NCBI RefSeq assembly: GCF_039555335.1
Contig: NC_092628.1
Location: 60,561,547-60,625,546 of the forward strand
Length of the DNA: 64,000 nucleotides
Reading direction: 5' to 3'
DNA from: Amphiura filiformis
Taxonomy: Eukaryota > Echinodermata > Ophiuroidea > Amphilepidida > Amphiuridae
In this document: positions 12,000-22,560 of the stretch, one piece after another
Numbering within the stretch: position 1 is the stretch's first letter
Layout of the letters: every line of letters begins with the position of its first letter
Made by a program: the position numbers and the translations under genes
Notes under the pieces: model-generated
What the model was told of the DNA's origin: nothing
The model's input: the letters and a program-made list of their open reading frames with translations, nothing else
Database searches by the model: none

Positions 12000-13646
12000 T
12001 AAGCCTGATTCAGGATTGGTATCGCTGTTTTCTATCTACATAATGGTCGTAACTGCATTATAATAAATTGTTTGTCCAATCTCTTAAATCATAATGCTTA
12101 TTATTAGGACAGAAGTTGATTGTGGATTTAAATATTAAACAATGATGTTGATTGTTATAAAGGACATTTTATTGAATAGCTCACCTATGAAAGGAATTGT
12201 ACCATTTTGTAAAGATATACAAAAGGGGATTTTTTATGAAATAATTTTTTGTTCTAATTTTGTTCATGTCCTCTTGCAGCCATGTACATCTTTTATCTTA
12301 TAAACTTTAGAATGAGACTAGGAATTGTATTTTTTGAAATAGGTGGTTCTTCCAGTCTCCAGATAAGTTCACACTTCGTATAGACATGTTTTCCTTGAAT
12401 GGGAAGGAGTAAAGAACAGAAACAAAACCATATACTTTGTCTTGTGTATTTATGTATGTCACTTATGCGTATGATGCTGGTATATTTATTTGATTTTGAG
12501 GAGCCCTGGCTGGTTTAATGATTTCACAGGTTGGTGCACCTAATTATACAATGTTGGGGGGGGGGGGTCACCATTTTGATGTTGCCACTGGATTAACACC
12601 TAATCATGAAATCTTCACTAACAATTCTAAATGTGTTTTGTGTTTTCAACACAAAATTATGTTAGTCTAAAACCGTGGGAGTGTGTCATGTAGCGTCTGA
12701 TACCAAAAAAAAAGCTATTCTTGAATAAGTTCTGTGAACTCAAAACAAGACATGACTAATAAATTAATACAGCAATAGGTGTTTGAACTGACTGAAAGGG
12801 GCAGAGGTCTTGTTTATGTCAAGTTAGGCTAATATAGGCTGAGACCATTTCATGTTCCAGCAAAAAAGTAAAAAATATAAAAACAATTTTTTCCATCGGT
12901 GGTGACACTCCTCATAAGACCTGGGTCAATTCATATCTCGAAATATTTATTTTGTACTTCCGAGTTGAAGGACTATAGCAGGCCCAAGTTGCTCAGACCA
13001 GACTGATAGTTAACTCATTGGGGATATGAAAGACCCCTCCTTTTTTTGGATTTTGCACTGAGCTCTGAAAGACCCCATAAATTTGAGCTTGAATGACCCT
13101 TGATTTTGAAATAATTTCAGCTCTAAAAGACCCCTTCATTGCTCCTTCCATGATTTCTGGGGTTTTTTCAACCAGAAAGCCAAGAAAGACCCTTGATTTT
13201 GACTGTTCGCAACTCCAAATGATCCCGTTTACTTGTTCGCAGTTACATAAAATGGGGTGGTAACTTCGGTCAGCGGTGTAACTTAAGTTGCAGGGGTGTA
13301 AGTTTGTAGGATTAATCCTGAATGTAGAATTTCCGCACTTTTATTATCAGCCCGTTTTGGGACTTTTTAGCCCAAATTCATGTGCTTTTTCAGGATTTTT
13401 TCAGAAAAAAATATGTGCTTGGTTAATTTTGTAAGGGGTCAAATGTCACAAAAACAACAACTTACCCATATATAGCGAAAATCATTTTTTTTGTCTTCAT
13501 GGAATGCAAGACCTAAAAAAATTGTTTGATTGGCGTAACCCAACCGACCTTAAAAATAGGCCCGACCCTAGACTTTTTTTCTTATATTTTTGCACAAAAA
13601 AATGTTTAAAAAAAGTTTTAAAGATTCCAATTTACGCAATTTACAG
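12000..13646. other. Intergenic sequence, repeat-derived in part
   Basis: No gene seen. It holds a G10-11 run near 12557 and a block at about 13025-13240 in which gaaagacccc / ttgaatgaccc / gattttgaa phrases recur in degenerate form, which looks like an eroded repeat. No coding frame exceeds chance length. Confidence 0.5.
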
Positions 13647-15061
13647 CTTAAGGCCAGAGTAATGGAAGACACATTCGCCCACGACCGAATTTGAGATTTT
13701 TTGATATTTATCAACACTAAGATGTATTCTCTCACTTGAAACTGATAAAATACAACTTGCTAATATTTATTCGTATTTTTGCTTGATTTATTTCACTCTT
13801 TTCAACTCTAAAAAGTTACATGGCTCAAGACAGCTTAGTAAATTGGCGGGAAATAATGAGTCAGAAATGCGCGAATGCGAAATATTGTGATTACGCGCGA
13901 GAATCGCGTCGCGTGACGCGGCGCAACTCTGCGCGTATGTCCAACGCAGTCAAGGCGCATTCGGTGTGTTGTTAACGCCATAGACATACCACCTAGACCT
14001 GTAACTGCCCATCCCTAACCATGGCAGTAGGTGAAGCCACGTATCCAAGGTGATTTTGGTCGGGTGGTCGGACGCGGAGAAATAAGCGTTCATGTCTGGA
14101 ACGAAAAACGCGATCGTTTGCGTGATTGCTGCGCCGTTATCGCCCGCGTCAAATGCAACATGTTCTGTAGACGCGAACATGTCTGCTTGTTTGCGTCCTT
14201 GTCAAAATCGTTGCTAAGCAGTGTTGACTTCACTACGCGAACCAAAGTTATAGGTCTAGGTACTTGTTTGTCTGGGGTTAACGCCAGCAAATGTGGTGTA
14301 AACAAAACAAAAATTTGCAGTCAAAATGCCACTTAGATTTTTTAATTATTTTGAATTTTGGCGCACTGAAAGCAGACATTATAGATTCATTGGTGCAAAA
14401 AGATGCATATTTAGACCATGCACCAGATACAGTTTTTACAAGTGTGAAAGTCTTACCGTTTTAAAATTTAAGGACGTTTTGTGCATAATTTCGACATTTT
14501 TTTACTAAAACGTCGATTTCTCAGAGTTCACTTTTGACAATATTGCGCGATTTTTGTGACAAGATAACTCGAAAAATATGCAAGCAAAGGGTAAACTTTT
14601 GCTCTATCCTTTAGAGTACATCAAAGTCTAGGGAAGGTTTTTCATTTTTTCAAAATATTTGTTTTAAACAAAAATATACACCATTATGTGCAATTTTTAG
14701 CTTAATAGAGTGACAAAATGGCTTTTTTCACATGTTTTTTTTCAATATTTCGAAAAAGAGACGAATTTCAAAAAATAAAAAACCTTCCCTAAGTTCATGT
14801 CTCTTCTTCATGAAAAGCTAACTGAATTTTTTTTACTCCGAACGGATTTTTTTCTAAGTTGTCACAAAAAAATTGGGGTAAAAAAGTGAATTTTTGTGAT
14901 TTTTTCAAAAACTTGAGAATTTTGAACAAATCTGACGTCACCATGGGATTCCTTGACTCAAAAAAAAAAAAAAAATGTATAGTTTTATATACTTTGGACA
15001 TACAATTCAGAAATAATGAAGCTCGAAAAGGTTCATGTTCTCTCCCATTACTCTGCCCTTA
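13647..15061. mobile_element. 1.4-kb TIR element
   Basis: The left end ttaaggccagagtaatgg (13648 on) is inverted at the right as cccattactctgcccttaa (15044-15062). The interior has a striking CG-rich patch (13880-13940, gcgcgagaatcgcgtcgcg and similar) in otherwise AT-rich DNA. A 101-codon plus-strand frame at 14031-14336 matches nothing I know and overlaps minus-strand frames. It is probably a non-autonomous DNA element; its right end abuts the next palindromic element and shares the TTAA. Confidence 0.65.
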
Positions 15062-15452
15062 AGGGATCTAAAATGAGCGTTTATTGCGTTTCGACAGTAT
15101 TTTTTGTGGGACATGAGAGCACTTCAGACCTATCGAATTGCATTCTGAATACGAAGCATGTCTTTCTGATATCAAATAATTTTAATTTTTGAAAATCACA
15201 ATATAATACAAATTTTATGACAAATTATAAAAATTTGATATTTTTCAAATTTTGATATATAACAGTCCTTGAAGTAAATTATATAAATCTAATGACATAT
15301 TCTTAAAGTGTGTAAAGGGAGGAAAAGCCGACGGTCAATTGAAAATTTTGACCTTTCATATTGAAGATATGGATTTTTTTCCCAAAAAGACCTTATTTTG
15401 GTGTTTTGAGAAAAAAAATCCATATCTTCAATACGTAAGGTCAACATTTTCA

Positions 15453-15786
15453 ATTCTTAGTCAGTGGGAGTGGTCTAGTTCGTAGACACATTTCTGATTG
15501 GACAATTGCATGATTTCGGGTGCCGTCTATCAGGCCGTAGACGACCCCACGTCATCATGCGTCTTGATAATGCGTAACACGCGTGTAGAGGTGCGCGTAT
15601 GTATCGCGCTGGATGCGTAGACTAGTGCGGAATACGCGAACGCGCTAGCAGTACGCGCAACAGAATACGTGAAGTTGTAAACAAGTTTCGTTCATTTTAT
15701 AATGAGGGAGTTTTTATGACGGTAACTTTGTTTTTGCTTTAAAAATTGTTTACAGTTATTAAAATAATATTTAACTGACTAAGAAT
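15453..15786. mobile_element. Small MITE with ATTCTTAGTCAGT ends
   Basis: A 13-bp terminal inverted repeat (attcttagtcagt and actgactaagaat) brackets about 330 bp that is absent from the compact family C copy at 45 kb. The interior is rich in CG dinucleotides (acgcgtgtagaggtgcgcg and nearby). It has no coding frame. Confidence 0.6.
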
Positions 15787-15972
15787 GAGAATAAACGATA
15801 GGAATTTTTTTTTTTTTTATCCTCTACCTATGATAGACGACAGGCAGGTCCAATATTTTTATCGTAGTGGATACCGGCTGCGCCGGCATCCACTACTCAA
15901 AATATTGGACCTGCTTGTCGTCTATCACACGGTAGAGGATAGGCAAAATAAAAATTCCTATCGTTTATTCTC
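15787..15972. repeat. 186-bp near-perfect hairpin
   Basis: Left arm gagaataaacgatagg..., right arm ...cctatcgtttattctc. The arms meet at a GC-rich centre, accggctgcgccggc, near 15880. Pairing extends through taggtccaat-type blocks (caggtccaatattttt against aaaatattggacctg) and gatagacgac against gtcgtctatc. The sequence could fold into a single long cruciform or RNA hairpin. It is absent from the 45-kb family C copy, so it is an insertion. Confidence 0.85.
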
Positions 15973-16130
15973 TAATTGATCGTCGGCTTTTCATCCCACC
16001 TACATACACTTTAAGTATAAATCATCAGATTTATAAAGTTTACTTCAAGTACTGTTAAATATCAAAAATATAAATTTTAATGATTTGCCATAAAATGTGT
16101 ATTAAATTGCGAATTTCAAAAAATCAAAAT

Positions 16131-16163
<33 letters not shown>

Positions 16164-16251
16164 AAGTTTTTTATTCCCTGTTCTTGGAACTGGTGGAGGG
16201 AGAAAAAACATACAAAATGGGCCACCAGTTCCCAACGATCATGAATTAAAA

Positions 16252-17434
16252 TCTATACTATTAAAGAGGAACTTGCCGATAATCGATACTGATCGATACT
16301 TTGAAGAGGAACTTGCCGATGGTGCCGGTGGCCCGCTTATTTACTGTCCGTTGCTGCGTTGCTATACGCGGATTACGCACAGGTCGTGGCAACTTCCCGA
16401 CGCGCTAATGGTAACAAAACTTCCAGTTTCATCTAAGACGGAAAATATCACATCGTGGTGACTTTCGATGGAGAGTGGGCATTATGCGGCATGGTAACCG
16501 CAACCGCTATAATAATAAATCAACTGCATTCGTTTATGATAACTTTCGGAAACTTCTTTTGTGATGACTTTCCGCAAACTTTAAATTCAAGGTAGGCCTA
16601 GGCATATATTGGAAAGTAATTTGAGTTTATTCGTTTGTCATGTTGTGATGAATTTCGATGGGGAGTGTGGGGCATTATTAGCATGGTAACCGCAACCGCT
16701 ATAATATCTCAACAATGGCGTAGATTTCTTTTTGACATTGGGGGGAGAGATGAAAACATTTCTTGAAGTAGGCATATTAATAGTAAATCTTTTGGCAACA
16801 TTAACAATGGCGTAGATTTCTTTTGACATGGGTGGGGGGATGGGTCCGTTTAAATCAATTTCTTGCAATAGGCATACAGTGAAGCCAGCATCTTGGCGAC
16901 AGAATAATTTATGGCAAGCTAATTAGGCCTACTGGTGAATTATATTGTGCAAAAGTGGAACAAATTCGCACGAAGACCGCAAAAATTGGCACTTTATAGT
17001 TTGGCCAAAAATGAGGTTAATTTTGTCAGAAACCCACATCTATTATACATGTGTCAACTTGGGGGTGATTGTGCGGATCATTGACCTTATCAAAATATTG
17101 CGGGGGGGGGGGGGGGTAAGAAAGAGAAAAAGAAAGAGGGAACGAAAGAAAGAAAGAACGAAAGAAAGAACGAAAGAAAGAAAGAAAGAAACAAACAAAC
17201 AAACAAACAACGGGAAAGGAAGAAAGAGAAAGGAAGAGAGAAACGAAAAGAAAGAAAGGGAAAAACAAAGAAAAACTAGACAGACAGAAAGAAAGAAGAG
17301 AGAGAGAGAAAGAAAGTGAACGAGTAAGAACAAGAAAGAGAGAAATGGAACGCAGGAAAGAGATAAACTGAAAGAAAAAGGGAGGAAAGACAAAGAAAAA
17401 ATAAGTAAAAAGGGGAAGAGGAAAGAAAGAGGGA

Positions 17435-17466
<32 letters not shown>

Positions 17467-18170
17467 GAAACAACGGGAAAGCAAGAGAGAGAAAGGGAGA
17501 GAGAAACGAAAAGAAAGAAAGGGAAAGACACAGAAAAAATAGAAAGAAAGAAAGAAAGAAAAGAGAGAGAGAGAAAGAATGTGAACAAGCAAGAAAAAGA
17601 AAGAGAGAAATGGAACGCAGGAAAGAGAGAGAAACTGAAAGAAAAAAGGGAAAGACAAAGAAAAAATAAGTAAAAAAGGGGAAGTAAAGAGGGAAGGAAA
17701 GAGGGAAAGAAAGAGGGAATGAAAGAAAGAGAACCAACGGTAAAGCAAGAGAGAGAAGGGGAGAGATAAACGAAAAGAAAGAAAGGGAAAGACAAAGAAA
17801 AAATAGACAGACAGAAAGAAAGAAAGAGAGAGAGAGAAAGAAAGTGAACAAGCAAGAAAAAGAAATAGAAATGGAACGCTGGAAAGAGAGAGAGAGAGAG
17901 AGAGAAACTGAAAGAAAAAAGGGAAAGACAAAAAAAAATAAGTAAAAGGGTGTTTACGCAAAAGGATTTTATGCTAAAGAAGTCGTTTGCAAAGTAGATG
18001 CAACAAATATAGGCCTACCACATCACTAACCGCGTAATAATTGAGCTGTTAAAAGCGATACCAATTGCCATGATAACCATTTCCATCGTTTATACTAATC
18101 GCTCCCGTTTACTAACCGCTCCCATTTACTCATCTAGCGGGGGCCCGCGCGAAGCGCGGGTACCCGCTAG
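16252..18170 (+). mobile_element. Non-autonomous Helitron inserted in the LINE 3' region
   Basis: It begins TCTATACTATTAAAG right after an A (16251) and ends CTAG right before a T (18171), the A^T insertion and TC...CTAG termini of Helitrons, with no target duplication. A GC-rich hairpin (cccgcgc-gaa-gcgcggg, 18144-18160, with an outer GCGGG/CCCGC pair) sits about 10 bp before the 3' end, as expected of the Helitron terminator. No Rep/helicase is encoded. The interior has internal direct repeats (gaggaacttgccgat twice; catggtaaccgcaaccgctataat twice; caatggcgtagatttctttt twice) and an ~850-bp polypurine tract. Confidence 0.88.
17101..17945. repeat. ~850-bp polypurine (AAAG/GAGA) tract
   Basis: The plus strand is almost purely A and G (gaaagaaagaaag, gagagagagaaag) with scattered c/t, preceded by a G-run at 17102-17116. 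Higher-order repeats of about 250-300 bp are visible: the phrases gaaatggaacgcaggaaagag, gggaaagacaaagaaaaaata and aagtgaac(a)agc/taagaa(c)aag each recur three times. Long minus-strand frames here (up to 311 codons of S/F/L) are composition artefacts. Such tracts can form triplex H-DNA. Confidence 0.9.
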
Positions 18171-18376
18171 TATAATATTATAGTCAAAATTTTTTAAGAA
18201 CAGGTACAAAGGACAATCACAAAAGAGACAAAGACGATGGACAAAGAGAACGTTCACTCTTACAAACAAAACACAAGCACCAGTCTTGTGTCAAACAAGT
18301 GCACACATTACTTGGTTACACCCATCTTGATCCTGCCATAATCAGTTTGAAAATAATTGAAGAAAAGGACAACAAT

Positions 18377-19320
18377 TTAAGATGCTTCAAGATCAATGGT
18401 CCATTTTTTGAAATGGAGCCGCAGTTTACCTTTACTTTCAGCAATTTTATACTCAATTTTCTGCTTCAATTTGACCATATTCAGAAAGGCATTGAAACTA
18501 AGGTTAGTCTGTTTAAATCTGCACTTATGAATGTAAAATTTAAGGCACAGAAAAAGGAAATTAATACAAAGGTCATGTTCTGAGGTATCCCTGATACCAA
18601 ACATTTTATCAAATTTGGAAAATGTAAAAGAATCCCCAGTGACACTGTTAATATAAAAACATAGTTCATCCCACATGGGAGACACATTCTTGCATTCACA
18701 AAATAAATGCAAAATTGTTTCGGGCAATTCATTACAAAAGTAACAATTGGGTGAATCCACCCTACCAATTCTGTGAAGAAAATTATTTGTACAAATTGCC
18801 CTATGAAAAACTTTAAAATAAAAAGAGCGTAACTGGGTTTCAATAGTACATTTAAAATTGCTACTATGCACACAGTTCCATTCAATTTCATCAAACACAT
18901 CCAGACAATCAACCCATTTGTTTTCAGCTTCAACAGTGGCTTGGTTCCTAAGAGTTGAGTAGGCATGTTTTGAAACCTTCTCTGCATCTAAAAGCGAAGC
19001 AGAAATAAAATCAAAATGTTTTCTTGAATGTTCTTAGGGTTCTGGAACCAATCCAAATAAATCCCATTCATTAAATAATTGTATTTTCTCCTGTCTTTAA
19101 TGGAAATATCAAATTCTAAAACCAAATCTTCAAAGGTTTTAACTAAATTGTGACCCATATAAAGATCTGAAATGCAATGGATCCCTTTTTCATCCCAAGT
19201 AGGGTAAAAGAAAAACTTTTTGTTTTTAACCGAACATCTTTGTTCCACCAAATTGGGTCCTGGAGATGGAAATCGGACCAGTTTAATTTTTCCTTCATCT
19301 TGCATTTGTATAAATACCAT
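18377..19320 (-). pseudogene. LINE ORF2 C-terminal fragment (zf-RVT region), frameshifted
   Basis: Minus-strand frames at 19320-18988, 18987-18481 and 18898-18377 together give a decayed reverse-transcriptase C-terminus. The first part (YPTWDEKGIHCISDLY) resembles the segment before the zinc-binding domain in Tx1/L1-like LINEs. The second (FKVFHRAICTNNF, then CYFCNELPETILHLFCEC, then MWDEL) has the C-x2-C...H-x3-C layout of the zf-RVT domain. At least one frameshift separates the parts. The clade call is by resemblance only. The polymerase catalytic core is missing because of 5' truncation. Confidence 0.8.
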
Positions 19321-19482
19321 AATTTGATAGTCTCAATTAGCTGACAATTTGACAGGGTATTTAAAACACAATTATTTGATATCAGAATGACATTCTTCGT
19401 ATTCAGAATGCAATTCGATATGTCTGATGTGCTCTAATGTCCCACAATAAATACTGTCCAAACGTTCATACCCCAGCCCTTA

Positions 19483-22329
19483 AAATGTGTGTAAAAAATT
19501 GCCGACAGACATACCCTAATTTTGTTTAATGCTATACGCCAATCAAACAATTTTTTAAGGCCTAACGGTAATAAAGTTGCCCAAAATGCGGGGTTACTTT
19601 GGTCAGGCTATTTTAACCCCTAGGGAACCCTTAAAAAATTAAAAAAAAAATCTTTTTTAACTTTAAGGCGTAGGGGGGAACATTAGAAATATAATTGATT
19701 TTGTGGGGCAAATTGACCACAGTTTAATATCCCATTTTACCCATGCCGTCAGCTTCCAAAGCCCAACAGCTCAAAATTCTGGGCCTGGGGGAACATACCC
19801 ACCAAAATGTTTCGATGTGCCCCCAAAATCATGGTCCCATACACTGATATAGGCCTACTACTAGGCACTGAACAAATGCTAAGCGAGCCTAACGACTCAA
19901 CTCCTGGCCTGGCCCTGTTGACACGGGGGGGGGCTCAATAATTTTGATGAGGGGGATTCACCTCAGCATGCACCCCGCCAAAATTGTTTGGTCTCAGCTC
20001 CCCCCCCCACCCTCGAAAATCTTAGCCAACGCAACCGTGTGATAGGCCTATAAAAGGTCGATGGGTCGATGCTTTGTTTTGACTGCAAAACCCCGATTGT
20101 TTTGGTGCGTGTTTTCTAAAAATAGCATATGATGTAGCTATAGTTGTATATGACGTCAAGAAAACTAGCAAATTCAAGGCCCAATCAACGTTATTTCTTC
20201 GCGTGATTGTATTTCCCAATAAATCATGATAAATAGTGTTGAAGGCATTTAAATTTCGAGTTCCGTATAGGCGAGTTATAAGCCAGATTTCATGGAAACT
20301 GCGTCGGTTGGTAGTGGTACTGGTGCCATGGTGAGCTTGCAGTGTACAGCCTGTCCCAAAATAAAACGCATGGCGAATAATTTTAGAAAAACCGTGAAAC
20401 CTATATGTATTTTGAAACTACCGTAAAGAAGGATAACGAACTGAGCCTTTATATTTACACTTTTAAATAGTCTATTTCACTTCAATTTGTGGTTTATAAC
20501 AGTGGCGTAGCCAGGATTTTGGAACCGAGGGGGCACAACTGGTAAATGTAGGCCTACCGACGGAAATATTTTTACCGACGGAAGTTATGATTTGTTGACC
20601 CAAAATGTTTTTGTATGGTTTGAAAAAGTGAAGAGCAAACTAACGGGGCTACTAACATAAAAACACATACATTTTTAGGTAGGCCTATAATTCACAATTT
20701 TTCATCATTTTTTTACAATTCTAACCTTTCTACCATGAAAAATAGTCTATTGTTAACCCAATTTTTTTTCACCAACGCCTTCCGTCTACCGACGGCCTTA
20801 CAAAAATATGTTATTATTAATCACGATGAACGCATTCCGTTGAACTCAATATACTTAGGCTATGTTTGATAGAATTAAATTGTTCAATAGTATATAAAAT
20901 GGTCATAAAGAGTTTATATACATGTAATTAGATGATTAGTGACAATAAAGGTTATATTGAATGCAACATATCTTGCATAATTACAATTGCTCACTTAATA
21001 TTGAACAATTCTGATTTTGGAATCTAGGCCTACCAGTTTATGTTTATTGATCGCGAAAGCCCGAGTAAAACTTGGGAAGCTGAAGCTAACAAACAGAGGG
21101 AGTACGGTGACTCAAGTGAACGGAGAAGTCAATTTAACCTGCCCAAAATTACTTGGGGGGGCTTTTCCTGAATTATTCTCGAAGTGGGCACTCGCAGTAG
21201 GTTATTGGTACGGGATAGGCCTATGCATTAGCGCCAATCCGGCTTAATGGGGAGGGGGGTCTAGCCTGAATCCTTCTGCCCTCTAATGGCGGCGCTTTTT
21301 TTTTTACCCACAATAAAAATCCTTCACATTGCACACTGAGTGGAGCGGCCGTGCGTGAGTACGGTATTCGAGGACTGGAGGATCGAGTCTACGGGACCGG
21401 CCAAAATATTTTTTTAAAGTGGCTGAACTTTGAACAAAAAATGGTTAATTTTGCCGAAAGGGACATGTCCCCATCCCCACCCCCATGGGTATAGGGCCTA
21501 TGTTTAATGCCTTGTCAGGCTCTCGCGACAGTTCTGAAAAACCGGCCCATTATGATCAGAGATCAGATTTGATGGTAAAAAAATAAACCCTACCATCTCA
21601 ATTTTTGATTGGCCACCACGGGAAAAATGGTCATCGGGGCCAGGAAAGGGTTGGTGGTCTGAAACTTGTGGGTCTTTTTATGGCTAGGCCCCTCAAGAGT
21701 TGAAATTCTTAGAGGGTGCGGGAAACTGTTGTTGAATTGATAAAGGAATCATGACCCATTAGCCAATTTAAAAATTTCCCCCAAAGCTCCACAATCTTGC
21801 ATGAGTAAAGGGGGGGGCGGGGGTCAAGTTGGCATGGGCAGTCCGTGGGCCCGTTATCCGGAAAGGGGAGCCTAGTTTTTTTCGGCCAAAGGGGGGCGCG
21901 ATTTTTTGCAGACCATTTTGAAAATTGACCACCCCGGGCCCGGGGTAGGCCTAAATTGCACCACCTCATAAACCCGGGCTCATAAACCAGGTATGGGCCC
22001 AATGCGCCATCCATTTTTAACTCAGACTGTATGCAACTCGTCTTTATTCAACTCACTATTTAGCAATGTCTCACTGTGTGCAGCGCTCTTGTATTTCTGA
22101 TGCAATCTTGCCGTTGCCTGGAACCGAACTACTTCTATTTTTTGAGCATGTTAATTCGCCATCGATAGATCAAATATAGTTCCCTATTGCATTTTTACGT
22201 TTTAACATTTGATATGTATTCAATATGGGTAGTAAGAATGTTGTAATGTTTTATAGATTAATGACTCGAAATTAAAGGGAAAAAACTAAAATTACCCCGA
22301 TATAAAGCGTCCTTTGAATCTTCAGCGGA
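19483..22329. other. Intergenic, eroded repeats
   Basis: No gene was supportable. A cagtggcgtagccagg motif near 20500, common at the edge of DNA transposons, starts a block with repeated accgacgg phrases (20569-20790). G-rich and C-rich stretches with many TAGGCCTA octamers fill the rest. Frames at 21017-21247 and 21709-22014 lack any recognisable domain. Confidence 0.5.
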
Positions 22330-22560
22330 AGATTAATTAAACATCAATCAATAGTTATCCGGTTCGTGGCACAGCTGCCACGCTTGTTGCCTACTTCCGG
22401 GTTCCGCATTCATTCTCCAAATAATCATGATAGAAAGAATACGAAGAATTCCAGAAAGGGACCAAAATAGTGTCAAAATGGCAGAGTGACGGTAAAGCAA
22501 AAGCACGGCTAAAACAAAGCAATTCGGCACGAATTGCCCCGGCAAATCTACAAAAATGGC
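22330..22560 (+). other. ATF4: Candidate first exon / leader of ATF4
   Basis: This more GC-rich, CpG-containing patch ends in caaaaatggc followed by a consensus donor GTAAGT at 22561. It contains two ATGs in good Kozak context (22478 and 22556) that behave as upstream ORFs when spliced to the exon at 23946. No other donor between here and 23946 looks as good. The transcription start and the 5' boundary are guesses, and splicing to 23946 is inferred, not shown. Confidence 0.5.
22478..22489 (+). promoter_or_regulatory. ATF4 uORF1 candidate (3 codons)
   Basis: ATG GCA GAG TGA with A at -3 and G at +4. In vertebrate ATF4 mRNA a first uORF of three codons allows post-termination scanning to resume, which is the positive element of stress-induced translation. 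Length, order and context match that role. It depends on this stretch being transcribed leader. Confidence 0.5.

Larger units (their letters stand above)
16133..19369 (-). mobile_element. 5'-truncated LINE on minus strand, interrupted by a Helitron
   Basis: A T-run of about 30 (16133-16162) is the poly(A) tail of a minus-strand retroelement. The octamer AATTATTT lies next to both boundaries (about 16128-16135 and 19370-19377) and reads as a target-site duplication; the same sequence is continuous in the 45-kb family C copy. Coding remnants occupy 19320-18377. Without the inserted Helitron (16252-18170) the LINE is about 1.3 kb, which means severe 5' truncation as in target-primed reverse transcription. 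Confidence 0.82.
15060..19482. mobile_element. Palindromic TIR element, family C (copy 1), broken by nested insertions
   Basis: The left arm starts TTAAGGGATCTAAAATGAGCG and runs through tgtgggacatgagagcac, cattctgaatacgaagcatg and ctttctgatatcaaataatttt. The right arm (15973-16131, then 19370-19482) is its inverse and ends ccccagcccttaa. A compact uninterrupted copy at 45235-45863 shows the ancestral form of about 0.63 kb. Here the element has grown to 4.4 kb by insertion of a small MITE (15453-15786), a hairpin element (15787-15972) and a LINE plus Helitron (16133-19369). No transposase was found. Confidence 0.8.

Noticed and set aside
14031-14336. 101-codon ORF that might be a transposase
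   Set aside because: No catalytic or DNA-binding motif; overlaps two antisense frames of similar length in a CpG-rich patch.
17026-17961. Open frames of 191-311 codons on the minus strand
   Set aside because: They translate only to S/F/L runs from the polypurine tract of the Helitron; no domain, and three frames are open at once, as expected from composition.
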